A DNA stretch of 64,000 nt from Nevskia sp. (GTDB lineage: Bacteria; Pseudomonadota; Gammaproteobacteria; Nevskiales; Nevskiaceae): positions 62,001 to 126,000 of the forward strand of contig NZ_JAKFUM010000011.1 of the NCBI RefSeq assembly GCF_021732705.1. The letters run 5' to 3'. Under the pieces are notes generated by a model. The model was not told the DNA's origin. It searched no databases and saw nothing but the letters and a program-made list of their open reading frames with translations. Positions 54,771 through 63,241 of this stretch are shown here, piece by piece; position 1 is the first letter of the stretch, and every line of letters begins with the position of its first letter. The position numbers and the translations under genes are program-made.

Positions 54771-54787
54771 TGTGAACACTTGTTCCA
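54771..54787. promoter_or_regulatory. DesT-like TetR operator candidate before the acyl-CoA operon
   Basis: TGTGAACACTTGTTCCA contains a perfect GAACA-CT-TGTTC palindrome and resembles the P. aeruginosa DesT site (as I recall it, AGTGAACGCTTGTTGACT). It lies 31 bp upstream of the metal-dependent hydrolase ATG. Confidence 0.5.
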
Positions 54788-54818
54788 TTATCCGCCGCAT
54801 CGCAGGAGGAGACCGTCC

Positions 54819-55712
54819 ATGAATCGCACGACCGAGGGCAGCCCGAACCCCGGCAGCACCGTCACCGTCGCGCCCTCCGGCGCCGCCGCGATCACGCGCC
54901 GGGATCTGCATTTCGCGATCGACGACGTCGACCTCAAGCACTGGCACGGCGACGGCACGAGCGTCAGCCAGTTCTACAACGCCATGTCGCTGTTCTTCCC
55001 GGAAGGCGAGCAATTCTTCATCGACAGCGTCCGTCATTACCGCGAACGCATCACCGATCCGGCGCTGCTGGCCGACATCAAGGGCTTCATCGGTCAGGAA
55101 GCGATGCATGGCCGCGAGCATCGCGCCTACAACGCCCGCCTGGCCGAGCAGGGCTACGACGCCGAGCTGCTCGAAGCCCGCGCGCTGAGCCTGCTGAACT
55201 TCGCTCGCCAGCACCTGCCGCCGATCCATCATCTGGCCGCGACCATCGCGCTCGAACACTTCACCGCGATCCTCGCCGACGTGCTGCTGCGCGAGCCGCG
55301 CCTCACCGCCGGTGCCGACCCGCGCATGGCCGCGCTGTGGCGCTGGCACGCGGTCGAGGAAACCGAGCACAAGGCCGTCGCGTTCGACGTGTTCCGCGCG
55401 ATCACCCGCGGCTCGGTTCGCGGCTACGTGCTGCGCTGCACGGTGATGGTCAGCGTCTCGATCCGCTTCCTGTGGCAGACCGCGCGCACCCACTACCACC
55501 TGATCCGGCAGGACGGCGAGCATCGCAACCTGCGCGGCTGGTTGCGGTTGATGAACCATCTCTGGGGCCGACCGGGCCTGCTTCGCCGCATCGTGCTGCC
55601 GTGGCTTGCGTACTTCCGTCCCGGCTTCCACCCGTGGCAGCACGACAACCGCGCGCTGCTCGAAGGCTGGCAGCCGGTCTCGGTCGCCCGCAACCTGCCG
55701 CGCGCTGCCTGA
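54819..55712 (+). CDS. PF10118-type metal-dependent hydrolase
   Basis: A 297-residue protein of the PF10118 family (COG3687). It is helical with histidine/glutamate pairs placed like di-metal proteins: GQEAMHGREHRAYN (E-x-x-x-x-x-x-H) near residue 91, IALEHFTAI near 147 and WHAVEETEHKAVAFD near 178. Despite its name the family has a ferritin-like look and its reaction is not proven. A strong AGGAGGA site lies 8 bases upstream of the ATG. It heads the operon with the acyl-CoA synthetase (5-bp gap). Confidence 0.88.
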   Translation: MNRTTEGSPNPGSTVTVAPSGAAAITRRDLHFAIDDVDLKHWHGDGTSVSQFYNAMSLFFPEGEQFFIDSVRHYRERITDPALLADIKGFIGQEAMHGREHRAYNARLAEQGYDAELLEARALSLLNFARQHLPPIHHLAATIALEHFTAILADVLLREPRLTAGADPRMAALWRWHAVEETEHKAVAFDVFRAITRGSVRGYVLRCTVMVSVSIRFLWQTARTHYHLIRQDGEHRNLRGWLRLMNHLWGRPGLLRRIVLPWLAYFRPGFHPWQHDNRALLEGWQPVSVARNLPRAA

Positions 55713-55717
55713 ACCCC

Positions 55718-57532
55718 ATGCGCGGAAGCTCCGATCAGCCGCAGGATCGCCTGCACCTGACCGACATCGTGCGCGGCGCGCTGTCGGCGCTGCCGGATGC
55801 CCTGATCGTCGGGCAGGGGCTAGCGACCTTGGCGCTGAAGAAGCCGGCCTCGATCGATTCGATCGGGTTGCGCATCGAGGAACTGGCGCGCAGTCACGGC
55901 CAGAACATCGCGATCAAGTTCGATGACCGGACCTGGACCTATGCCGAGTTCAATGGCTGGGCCAATCGCATCGCTGCCGTGCTGCGCGGGCGCGGCCTGC
56001 GCGCCGGCCAGCGCGTGGCAGTGCTGCTGCACAACCGGCCGGAAGCCCTGGCCGTGGTCACCGCCGTGGTCAAGCTCGGTGCCGTGGCGGCGATGGTCAA
56101 CCACAACCAGCGCGGCAGCGTGCTGGCGCACAGCCTGAAGCTCAGCGCGCCGGGCATCATCGTTGCCGGCGAGGAATGCCTCGAAGCGCTGGACTCGCTG
56201 GCGGCGGGCGAGCGGCTCGATGCCAGCGTCGTCCGGCTCTGGCTCGGCAGCGGCAAGGCGCCGCGCGGCTGGCGCGATCTGGCCAAGCTCGCCGACGACG
56301 AATCGTCCGCCGACTGCCCGGAAACTCAGGCCGTGGCGATGAAGACGCCGGCGTTCCACATCTTCACGTCCGGCACCACCGGCCTGCCCAAGGCGTCGGT
56401 GATGACGCATTACCGCTGGCTGCGCGGCATGGCCGGGCTCGGCCAGATGTCGCTGCGCCTGCACGCCGATGACACGCTGTACTGCCCGCTGCCGCTGTAT
56501 CACAACAATGCGCTGACCGTGTCGTGGGGCGCCGCCATCGGCGCCGGTGCGGCGCTGGCCATCGGCCGCAAGTTTTCGGCCTCGCGCTTCTGGGACGACG
56601 TGCGCCACTTCGACGCCACCGCGTTCTGCTACATCGGCGAACTGTGCCGCTACCTGCTGAACCAGCCGCCGGGCCCGCGTGATCAGGAACATCGCATCCG
56701 GCTGATCGTCGGCAACGGCCTGCGTCCGGAAATCTGGGACGCGTTCCAGTCCCGCTTCGCGATTCCGCGGATCAACGAGTTCTACGGTGCCAGCGAATCG
56801 AACGTGGCCTTCGTCAATGGTTTCGGCCTGTCGAAGACCACCGGCTTCTGCCCGCTGCCGTTCGCCATCGTCGAGTTCGATGCCGAAGCCGAAGCACCGG
56901 TGAAGGATGCTCGCGGCTTCCTGAAGAAGGTGCCGAGCGGCGGAGTCGGCCTGCTGCTGGCCGAGATCACCGATCGCGCGCCGTTCGACGGCTACACCGA
57001 CGCCAAGGCCAGCAACAGCAAGCAGCTGCGCAATGTCTTCAAGCGCGGCGACTGCTGGTTCAACACCGGCGATCTGGTGCGCGATCAGGGCTGGCGTCAC
57101 ATCCAGTTCGTCGACCGCGTCGGCGACACCTTCCGCTGGAAAGGCGAGAACGTCGCCACCACCGAGGTCGAAGCGGCACTGAACCAGATCGACGGCGTCG
57201 AGCAGGCCGTGGTCTACGGTGTGGAAGTGCCGAACTGCGACGGCCGCGCCGGGATGGCCTCGCTGTCCTGCGTCGGCGAACGCTTCGACGGCAAGGCGGT
57301 CGCCGCGACGCTGCGTCAGGCGCTGCCCGCGTATGCCGTGCCGCTGTTCATCCGGTTGCGGCAGGAGCAGGAAGTCACCGCCACCTTCAAGTACCGCAAG
57401 GTCGATCTCAAGCGCGACGGCTTCGATCCGGCCGTGGTCGAAGACCCGCTGTATCTGCTCGATCGCGATGGCTATGTCCGCCTGACCCGCGCGCTGCACG
57501 CGAAGATCGTCAGCGGCGCGCTGCGCCTGTGA
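55718..57532 (+). CDS. Long-chain acyl-CoA synthetase (FATP/FadD6-like)
   Basis: A 604-residue AMP-binding enzyme that activates a fatty or steroid side-chain acid to its CoA ester. The AMP motif is HIFTSGTTGLPKASVMTHYR (about residues 212-231), with LPLYHNNALT, INEFYGASESN and NTGDLVRDQGWRHIQFVDRVGDTFRWKGENV in order, and the late Lys-containing VTATFKYRKVDLKRDGFDP. The Tyr-His-Asn-Asn form and WKGENV mark the fatty-acid transport protein (FATP) subgroup. There is no strong ribosome binding site before the ATG at 55718; coupling from upstream is likely. Confidence 0.93.
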   Translation: MRGSSDQPQDRLHLTDIVRGALSALPDALIVGQGLATLALKKPASIDSIGLRIEELARSHGQNIAIKFDDRTWTYAEFNGWANRIAAVLRGRGLRAGQRVAVLLHNRPEALAVVTAVVKLGAVAAMVNHNQRGSVLAHSLKLSAPGIIVAGEECLEALDSLAAGERLDASVVRLWLGSGKAPRGWRDLAKLADDESSADCPETQAVAMKTPAFHIFTSGTTGLPKASVMTHYRWLRGMAGLGQMSLRLHADDTLYCPLPLYHNNALTVSWGAAIGAGAALAIGRKFSASRFWDDVRHFDATAFCYIGELCRYLLNQPPGPRDQEHRIRLIVGNGLRPEIWDAFQSRFAIPRINEFYGASESNVAFVNGFGLSKTTGFCPLPFAIVEFDAEAEAPVKDARGFLKKVPSGGVGLLLAEITDRAPFDGYTDAKASNSKQLRNVFKRGDCWFNTGDLVRDQGWRHIQFVDRVGDTFRWKGENVATTEVEAALNQIDGVEQAVVYGVEVPNCDGRAGMASLSCVGERFDGKAVAATLRQALPAYAVPLFIRLRQEQEVTATFKYRKVDLKRDGFDPAVVEDPLYLLDRDGYVRLTRALHAKIVSGALRL

Positions 57533-57569
57533 ACCCGCCCGCCGCTCGCCCTGCCCGTCCTGTCATCCG

Positions 57570-58103
57570 ATGAAAATCGACCTCAATATCGAACGCAGCC
57601 TGATGCTGCCTGTCTCGCATGCGCGCGCGCTGACGCTGCTGGACGACGTCGAAAGCACGATCGGCCGCTTCCCGAATCTGAAAGCCTTGACCCGGCTCGA
57701 CGATCACAGCTACCGCTGGGACATGCGCACGATGGGCGTGCGCATCGCCCGCATCGCGCATGACCTGAGCTACGCCGCGCGCTACAGCATCGACCGTGGC
57801 AACGGCGTCATCCGCTGGGTGCCGGTCCCCGGTCACGGCAATGCCAGCATCGGCGGCGAGATTCGCCTGACCGCGAGCGGCGACGCCACGCAGATGCAGT
57901 TCAAGGTCAATGGCGTGATGAACGACGTGCCGGTGCCGCTGCTGTACCGGCCGCTGGCCCCGAGTTTCATCAGCGCCAAGATGAGCACGCTGATCGAGCG
58001 CTTCCTCGCTCGCACCGCCGAAGCCCTCGCCGCCGAGCCGGCAGCGCCGGCGTCGCAGCCGAAATCCCGTTCCCCGAAACAACCTGCACCGAAGAAACCA
58101 TGA
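57570..58103 (+). CDS. SRPBCC/START-like lipid-binding fold protein
   Basis: A 177-residue protein of the SRPBCC (START/Bet v1) superfamily. The pattern is an N-terminal strand (MKIDLNIERSLMLPV), SHARALTLLDDVESTIGRFPN, strand-rich middle and a long C-terminal helix (APSFISAKMSTLIERFLARTAEAL). The last 30 residues are Ala/Pro/Lys-rich. Such proteins hold hydrophobic ligands in a cavity. Its stop overlaps the next ATG (ATGA at 58100), so it is co-translated with the acyl-CoA dehydrogenase. Ligand unknown. Confidence 0.85.
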   Translation: MKIDLNIERSLMLPVSHARALTLLDDVESTIGRFPNLKALTRLDDHSYRWDMRTMGVRIARIAHDLSYAARYSIDRGNGVIRWVPVPGHGNASIGGEIRLTASGDATQMQFKVNGVMNDVPVPLLYRPLAPSFISAKMSTLIERFLARTAEALAAEPAAPASQPKSRSPKQPAPKKP

Positions 58104-59428
58104 AACCTGCTGCCCCCCTTGCCGATGTCCTGATGGGCCGCGGCCTGCGCGTGCTGAACCGCGTGTCCGCCCTGCCCGTGATCGACCGCCTTGGCCTGCG
58201 CAAGCCGGCCGAACGTCTGCTGTTCAACACGTCGAAGAACGCGTTCCGCGTCGCCGGTGCCGCCGGCCGCCAGTTCGCCGCGACGCAGAAGCTGCTGAAG
58301 CCGTCGCGCCTGCCGAAGGCGCCGTCGCGCGATCTGTTCGACCTCACGCCGAGCGAAGAGCAGCAGATGCTGCGCGACGCCGTGCTCGGCTTTGCCAGCG
58401 AGCAGCTGCGTCCGGCCGCCGTCGCCGCCGATGCCGCGTGCAAGGCGCCGCGCGAGCTGCTGACGCAGGCCGCCGAACTCGGCATCGCGATGATGGGCAT
58501 CCCGGAAGATCTCGGTGGCGTCGGTGCCGAGCGCTCCGCCGTCACCAATGTGCTGGTCGCTGAAGCGCTGGCCCAGGGCGATCTCGGCCTGGCCGTGGCC
58601 TGCCTCGCGCCGAGTGCGGTTTCGACCGCGCTGGTGCTGTGGGGCAACGAAACGCAGCAGGCCAAGTATCTGCCGGCGTTCACCGGCGAAAGCCTGCCAG
58701 CCGCCGCGCTGGCGATCCAGGAACCGCGCGCGCTGTTCAACCCGTTTGCGCTGAAGACCGTCGCGAAGCCGGTGGCGAACGGCTATCTGCTCAGCGGCGA
58801 GAAGTCGCTGGTGCCGCTGGCCGCCGATGCCGAACTGTTCATCGTCGCTGCCGATCTCGAAGGACATGGCCCCGCCCTGTTCGTGGTCGAAGCCGGCAGC
58901 GCCGGCATCAGCGTCGAAGCCGAGCCGGCAATGGGTCTGCGCGCGGCCGGCACCGGTCGCGTCCGGTTCACCGACGTCAGCCTGCCGGACGAAGCACTGC
59001 TCGCCGCCGGTGATGCCAGCGCCTATGCCGACTGTATCCAGCTCGCGCGCATCGGCTGGTGCGCGCTGGCCGTGGGCGCGTCGCAGGCCGCGCTCGACTA
59101 CCTGATTCCGTACGTGAACGAGCGCGTCGCGTTCGGCGAGCCGATCAGCCATCGCCAGTCGGTGGCGTTCAACATCGCCAACATCGGCATCGAACTCGAA
59201 GGCATGCGGCTGGCGACCTATCGCGCCGCCGCGCGTGCCGAACAGGGCCTCGACTTCGCGCGCGAGGCCGCCATCGCCCGCAAGCTGTGCAGCGACAAGG
59301 CGATGACCATCGGCTCAGACGCCGTGCAGCTGCTTGGTGGCCACGGCTTCGTCAAGGAGCATCCGGCCGAACGCTGGTACCGCGACCTGCGCGCAGTCGG
59401 CGTGATGGAAGGCGTGGTCCTCGTCTAA
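58100..59428 (+). CDS. Acyl-CoA dehydrogenase family protein (first of two)
   Basis: A 442-residue acyl-CoA dehydrogenase with an extra N-terminal stretch of about 75 residues before the usual helical domain (LTPSEEQQMLRDAVLGFASEQL). The middle and FAD-binding C-terminal domains are recognisable (RIGWCALAVGASQAALDYLIPYVNERVAFGEPI, then SDAVQLLGGHGFVKEHPAERWYRDLRAVGVMEG). The chain ends at EGVVLV, lacking the usual EGTxxIQ tail. So the catalytic base is uncertain and the protein may act as a heteromeric partner of the next gene product, as in some sterol-degrading dehydrogenases. It overlaps the SRPBCC gene by 4 bp. Confidence 0.9.
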   Translation: MKPAAPLADVLMGRGLRVLNRVSALPVIDRLGLRKPAERLLFNTSKNAFRVAGAAGRQFAATQKLLKPSRLPKAPSRDLFDLTPSEEQQMLRDAVLGFASEQLRPAAVAADAACKAPRELLTQAAELGIAMMGIPEDLGGVGAERSAVTNVLVAEALAQGDLGLAVACLAPSAVSTALVLWGNETQQAKYLPAFTGESLPAAALAIQEPRALFNPFALKTVAKPVANGYLLSGEKSLVPLAADAELFIVAADLEGHGPALFVVEAGSAGISVEAEPAMGLRAAGTGRVRFTDVSLPDEALLAAGDASAYADCIQLARIGWCALAVGASQAALDYLIPYVNERVAFGEPISHRQSVAFNIANIGIELEGMRLATYRAAARAEQGLDFAREAAIARKLCSDKAMTIGSDAVQLLGGHGFVKEHPAERWYRDLRAVGVMEGVVLV

Positions 59429-59440
59429 GGAATTCCGAAC

Positions 59441-60652
59441 ATGATCAATCTCGAAACCCCGAAGAAGTTCGCCGGCCTGGCGATGCAGGCCCATCAGGTC
59501 GCGAAGGAAATCTTCCGGCCGATCTCGCGCAAGTACGATCTCGCCGAACACGCGTATCCGAAGGAACTGGACATGCTGGCCTCGCTGCTCGACGGCATGA
59601 CCGCCGGCGGCGGCGCTGCCGGCGCCGGTGCCGCCGGTGTCGGCCGCGGCACCCGTGACAGCAGCAACGAGAACCGCAATGGCTCGAACCTGTCGTCGCT
59701 GGTCGGCGTGATGGAACTGTGCTGGGGCGACGTCGGCCTGCTGCTGTCGATGCCGCGTCAGGGCCTCGGCAACTCGGCGATCGCGGCCGTTGCCAACGAG
59801 GAGCAGTTGGAACGCTTCAAGGGCCGCTGGGCCGCGATGGCGATCACCGAACCGGGCTGCGGCTCGGACTCCGCCGCGATCCGTACCACCGCGGTCAAGG
59901 ATGGCGACGACTACATCCTGAACGGCGAAAAGATCTATGTCACGGCCGGCGACCGTGCCGAACTGGTCGTGGTCTGGGCAACACTCGATCGCAACATCGG
60001 CCGTGCCGCGATCAAGAGCTTCGTCGTCGAGAAGGGCACGCCGGGCTTCGAACTGGTGCGCCTCGAACACAAGCTCGGCATTCGCGCGTCCGACACCGCC
60101 GCGTTCGTGCTGAAGGATGTCCGCGTGCCGGCGAAGAACCTGCTCGGCGATCCGGAAATCAATGTCGAAAAGGGCTTCGCCGGCGTCATGCAGACCTTCG
60201 ACAACACCCGGCCGCTGGTCGCCGGCATGGCGCTGGGCCTGACCCGCGCCGTGCTCGAGGAAACGCGCCGCATCCTCGAGGAAGCCGGTGTGGTGATCGA
60301 CTACAACGCGCCGGTGATCGCGCTCAGTGCCGCCGCCGCGCAGTTCATCGCGATGGAAGCGGACTACGAGTCCGCCCGCCTGCTGACCCTGCAGGCCGCA
60401 TGGATGGCCGACAACCGCAAGCCGAACTCGCTGCAGGCCTCGATGGCCAAGGCCAAGGCCGGCCGCACCTGCGTCGATGTCTCGCTGAAGGCGCTGGAAC
60501 TGGCCGGCGCGGTCGGCTACAGCGAAACCAGCCTGCTCGAAAAGTGGGCCCGCGACGCGAAGATCCTCGACATCTTCGAAGGCACGCAGCAAATCCAGCA
60601 GCTGATCGTCGCCCGTCGCCTGCTCGGCAAGAGCTCCGCGGAACTGCGCTGA
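59441..60652 (+). CDS. Acyl-CoA dehydrogenase (second, canonical)
   Basis: A 403-residue acyl-CoA dehydrogenase with all domains: helical start, FAD/substrate strand region (AMAITEPGCGSDSAAIRTTAVKDGDDYILNGEKIYVT) and C-terminal helical domain with the catalytic Glu in LDIFEGTQQIQQLIVARRLLG. A Gly/Ala-rich insert occurs at about residues 52-75 (GGGAAGAGAAGVGRG), probably surface-exposed. AAGGA lies about 10 bases upstream of the ATG, 12 bp after the previous stop. It oxidises an acyl-CoA to the 2-enoyl-CoA; chain length or substrate class is unknown. Confidence 0.95.
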   Translation: MINLETPKKFAGLAMQAHQVAKEIFRPISRKYDLAEHAYPKELDMLASLLDGMTAGGGAAGAGAAGVGRGTRDSSNENRNGSNLSSLVGVMELCWGDVGLLLSMPRQGLGNSAIAAVANEEQLERFKGRWAAMAITEPGCGSDSAAIRTTAVKDGDDYILNGEKIYVTAGDRAELVVVWATLDRNIGRAAIKSFVVEKGTPGFELVRLEHKLGIRASDTAAFVLKDVRVPAKNLLGDPEINVEKGFAGVMQTFDNTRPLVAGMALGLTRAVLEETRRILEEAGVVIDYNAPVIALSAAAAQFIAMEADYESARLLTLQAAWMADNRKPNSLQASMAKAKAGRTCVDVSLKALELAGAVGYSETSLLEKWARDAKILDIFEGTQQIQQLIVARRLLGKSSAELR

Positions 60653-60685
60653 GTCCAGCGGCACGCATCTCGATGCGGTACCTCG

Positions 60686-60720
60686 GCCCTCCTCCGCTTG
60701 CGCGGTGGAGGGCTTTTTTT
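60686..60720 (+). terminator. Intrinsic terminator after the acyl-CoA operon
   Basis: A 12-bp stem with one mismatch (60686-60697 with 60702-60713) and four-base loop, followed by seven T. It ends the 54819-60652 operon. Confidence 0.92.
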
Positions 60721-60724
60721 CTGG

Positions 60725-60813
60725 GTCCAACGCCGCGTCAAGCGGCCGAGCCGCGACCACGCATCAGGAAACATCGAAACCTCTCCGAGGTCCATTTGAA
60801 CGCGAAGTTCGAT
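60725..60813 (-). repeat. attC-like integron recombination site
   Basis: Read on the minus strand, this site ends with R' CGGCGTTGGAC (core GTTGGAC fits GTTRRRY), preceded by L'-like CGCTTGACG. About 70 bases earlier are CGTTCAAATG (L''-like; pairs with L' with one extra unpaired T, the usual attC feature) and ATCGAAC (R''-like, 5 of 7 to the complement of R'). The four-box order and spacing are those of attC. No integrase is in the window. Confidence 0.6.
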
Positions 60814-60828
60814 GCCAATACGACAGAC

Positions 60829-61176
60829 TCATTCGGCAAGCCCCCTGAGGACGGCGAGGCTGTTTGCAGGTGCAGTCAGGGACATGAAGTCAGAAATAGT
60901 GGACGGGGTTCGCCTTGGACGTGATAGGAACTCTGCAGGCCACTCGGTAATGCGATGCGCTTTGACGTGGACGGACCGGGGCGGCTCTTCCTCGTCGACG
61001 TACTCCTCCAGAAGCACGAGCGCGAGCGGCTTGTGGGCCCCTACTGTCCTGAAGGAAAAGTCTTCAGCTTCCTCGAATGAAGCGAAAGCGTAGTAATAGT
61101 CACAACCGCCGCAGATGTCAGCTGCTGCCGCGCTGGGATAGCACCAAACTCGATACTCCAGAACCGCATTCCAAAT
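60829..61176 (-). pseudogene. Cassette-like acetyltransferase-type fragment without proper start
   Basis: An open stretch of 115 codons ends at 60829 and is preceded in frame by TAG at 61177-61179. The translation is protein-like (LEYRVWCYPSAAADICGGCDYYYAFASFEEAEDFSFRTVG, quoted in parts: LEYRVWCYPS, CDYYYAFASFEEAEDF, KPLALVLLEEYVDEEEPP, HRITEWPAEFLSRPRRTP) and seems to be a small cassette-encoded protein, possibly of acetyltransferase type. There is no ATG; a CTG stands where the family methionine would be, so the start may have mutated. An overlapping out-of-frame ATG frame (61041-61262) is not protein-like. Confidence 0.45.
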
Positions 61177-61266
61177 CTAGCCGCCCCAGCGTTGGCTGAT
61201 GCCGGATAGGTGCCCACGAGCGCACTGTCTATTGCTTCGGGGTAGCGCGACAAACTGTCCATCGGA

Positions 61267-61331
61267 AACTAACGCCAAAATTCACCTGCGGAACGGCCGG
61301 AGGCGGGGCACTAGGGCTCAATGGCTAGTTG
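61267..61331 (-). repeat. Degenerate attC-like site after the TPR-type gene
   Basis: On the minus strand GGTGAATTTTGGCGTTAGTT resembles an L'-R' end (core GTTAGTT, one base off GTTRRRY), with AACTAGCC near the gene stop as a possible R''. The inner boxes pair poorly, so this is a weak match. Confidence 0.35.
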
Positions 61332-61949
61332 AATGGCATTGACCGCCAGCTTCTTGCGAATGCCGACGTATGAATCGCCAACTAGGCCGACGCCCGGATG
61401 GTAGCGGAACCCAGAGTGCTCCTTGTCTGCTGCCTCAAGCGCGCGCACTGCATGAGCTTGTGCATCTGGCGCATTACCGAGCTCGGCGTAGATCAGCGAG
61501 TGAGCGGTGTGCCAGCGAAAATGATCGATCGGAAACGTAAGCCTCGACTTGTGCTCACTGAGGATGTGCAACGCCTGCTGATAACGCCCTCTGATACCTT
61601 GAGTTGCGATTACGAACGGCAGATCCAAGTAAGCCTGAGTTTTCAGGTTCGGGCGCTTTTCTTCCGTTGCAAGAGCGGCCTCATAAGACCTTATAGCTTC
61701 TTCTAAACTGCCGAGCGCAAGATGCGCCGTTGCACGATCCACATGCGCTTGCGCGTGATCGAAATGCTCGCCCAGGCCGAAGTATTGCTCCAGCAGGTAT
61801 AGGGCAGCGGCAGGGTGCTTACGTGCGAGTGTGCATGCCTGAATTCTTAGATATTGGGCCTTGTCGCGTGCGCGCTTCAGCTTGACAAGAAATGCAGCCT
61901 CAATTTCCGAGTTCCACTCTGTGTTTCGGAACCAATCATCACGCGCCAT
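61311..61949 (-). CDS. TPR-like cassette-borne protein (212 aa)
   Basis: A 212-residue, mainly helical protein. Segments YLRIQACTLARKHPAAALYLL, QAHVDRATAHLALGSLEEAIRSYEAAL, QAYLDLPFVIATQGIRGRYQQAL and HTAHSLIYAELGNAPDAQAHAVRAL look like tetratricopeptide-type pairs. The base composition is less GC-rich than the surrounding chromosome. It has no good ribosome binding site; the ATG lies 8 bases after a GTTGGAC core, the arrangement of integron cassettes. I recall similar proteins in many bacteria, often in variable regions, but cannot name a function. Confidence 0.75.
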   Translation of the reverse strand: MARDDWFRNTEWNSEIEAAFLVKLKRARDKAQYLRIQACTLARKHPAAALYLLEQYFGLGEHFDHAQAHVDRATAHLALGSLEEAIRSYEAALATEEKRPNLKTQAYLDLPFVIATQGIRGRYQQALHILSEHKSRLTFPIDHFRWHTAHSLIYAELGNAPDAQAHAVRALEAADKEHSGFRYHPGVGLVGDSYVGIRKKLAVNAIQLAIEP

Positions 61950-62185
61950 TTATGCCGTCCAACGCTAACTAGCTAAACATTAGTGAATAACACCGTCGTA
62001 CCTGCCTCATCCGTCCTGTTGTCGGACAAACCCGAAGAACGATGCTTGCAAGGCATCCTGCCGCTTGGTCCATGCCCAAGCCATTGGCGGCCATTCCGGA
62101 GTTCAGCTGCATGCAGGTTTCGTCATCGAGTTTTGACTCACACCACACTTCATGATGAACCTACAGTAGAAAGGAGTCAGGCACA
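61950..62185. other. Gene-free AT-richer stretch with a cassette boundary core
   Basis: About 236 bp between the TPR-type gene and the DUF2891 gene. GTCCAAC at 61957-61963 (GTTGGAC on the minus strand) fits a cassette R' core, preceded by GTTTAGCTAGTTAGC. I find no matching R''/L'' pair and no gene. Confidence 0.5.
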
Positions 62186-63205
62186 TTATTCGGCGGCGAG
62201 CAGCGCCAACAGCGCAAAGGTCGCGAGCCAGTGTTCGCCCATGTAGTCGCCAGCGACGGCCGCGAGGCTGGCGTCCAGATGGCGCTCCGCCGATTCCAGC
62301 AGCACGGCGCGGCGAGCGTCGGTCACGGGCAGGCTCGCGGCCAGTGATCGCCAGCACCATGCGCGGCTGAGGTTGAGTCCATCGAGATGGGCAATCTTGC
62401 CGTCGCTGGGGTCGCTGACCTCGGCCGGCATGAACAGGCTGGCCGGCTCTCGCGCCGCGAGGCGCGGCAGGAAGGCGTCGAACCAGCGTGCGAAGTCCAA
62501 CGACGTCAGCAGGCGGCGCAGCGCTTCGGCTTCGATCAGGGTCGACGACAGGAAGTCGTCGCCTGACGGTTCCCAGGCCTGCGCGTCGCGATCCTGCGCA
62601 TGCCAGCGCCAAGCGCAGTCCTTGAGCAGGGCCATGAACGCAGTGTCGCCGACCGCATCGGCGTAGTCGGCCGCGAGCCGCAGCGCGAACGCGGTGTTGA
62701 AGTGCGTGCCGACGCGCACCGGATAGGTCGCGAGCGGCAGATGACTGCGAAAGCGCGCGACGAAATCATCGGCAAGCGGCTGCAGGATCGCGGCGTGACG
62801 ACGGCCGGCGTCATCGACATGGCGCAGCAGTTCCGCCTGCAGCATCAGCAGCCAGGCCCAGCCGTACGGCCGCTCGAAACCGCGATTGCCGGGTTGCGCC
62901 AGCATGGCGCGCTCGCCGGCGACCTTGTCGGCGGTGAACGCGTGCTCGAACTGACGGCGGATGGCGGGGGCTTCCGGAATGCCGGGAAACAGCCTCAGCA
63001 CGGTCGCGAGCAGCCAGTAGCCGTGGACGCAGGAATGCCAGTCGAGGCTGCCGTGGAAGATCGGATACAGCATCCGCGGCAGCTTCAGATCGGCATCGTC
63101 GCGCAGGATCAGCTTCACTGCGTTCGGATACTCGCGGCCGACATGGCCAAGTGCGATGCGGGCGAACTTCGAAGCGGTGGCTTCGGTCAGGCGATGGCGG
63201 GTCAT
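62186..63205 (-). CDS. DUF2891 family protein
   Basis: A 339-residue cytoplasmic protein of the DUF2891 family, which has a helical-toroid look. Conserved segments include YPIFHGSLDWHSCVHGYWLL, GFERPYGWAWLLMLQAEL, GTHFNTAFALRLAADYA, DFLSSTLIEAEALRRLL, HLDGLNLSRAWCWRSLA and GDYMGEHWLATFALLAL. Function unknown. It is 36 bp downstream of a DUF979 gene in the same direction; DUF969-DUF979-DUF2891 often go together, hinting at a transporter-linked enzyme. Confidence 0.9.
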   Translation of the reverse strand: MTRHRLTEATASKFARIALGHVGREYPNAVKLILRDDADLKLPRMLYPIFHGSLDWHSCVHGYWLLATVLRLFPGIPEAPAIRRQFEHAFTADKVAGERAMLAQPGNRGFERPYGWAWLLMLQAELLRHVDDAGRRHAAILQPLADDFVARFRSHLPLATYPVRVGTHFNTAFALRLAADYADAVGDTAFMALLKDCAWRWHAQDRDAQAWEPSGDDFLSSTLIEAEALRRLLTSLDFARWFDAFLPRLAAREPASLFMPAEVSDPSDGKIAHLDGLNLSRAWCWRSLAASLPVTDARRAVLLESAERHLDASLAAVAGDYMGEHWLATFALLALLAAE

Positions 63206-63241
63206 GGCGTCGACGAGTGATGACTCGGGGGCGGTGGCGGG

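Noticed and set aside
61041-61262. 73-codon ATG frame within the cassette region
   Set aside because: Overlaps the better protein-like frame at 60829-61176 and has no ribosome binding site or conserved look.
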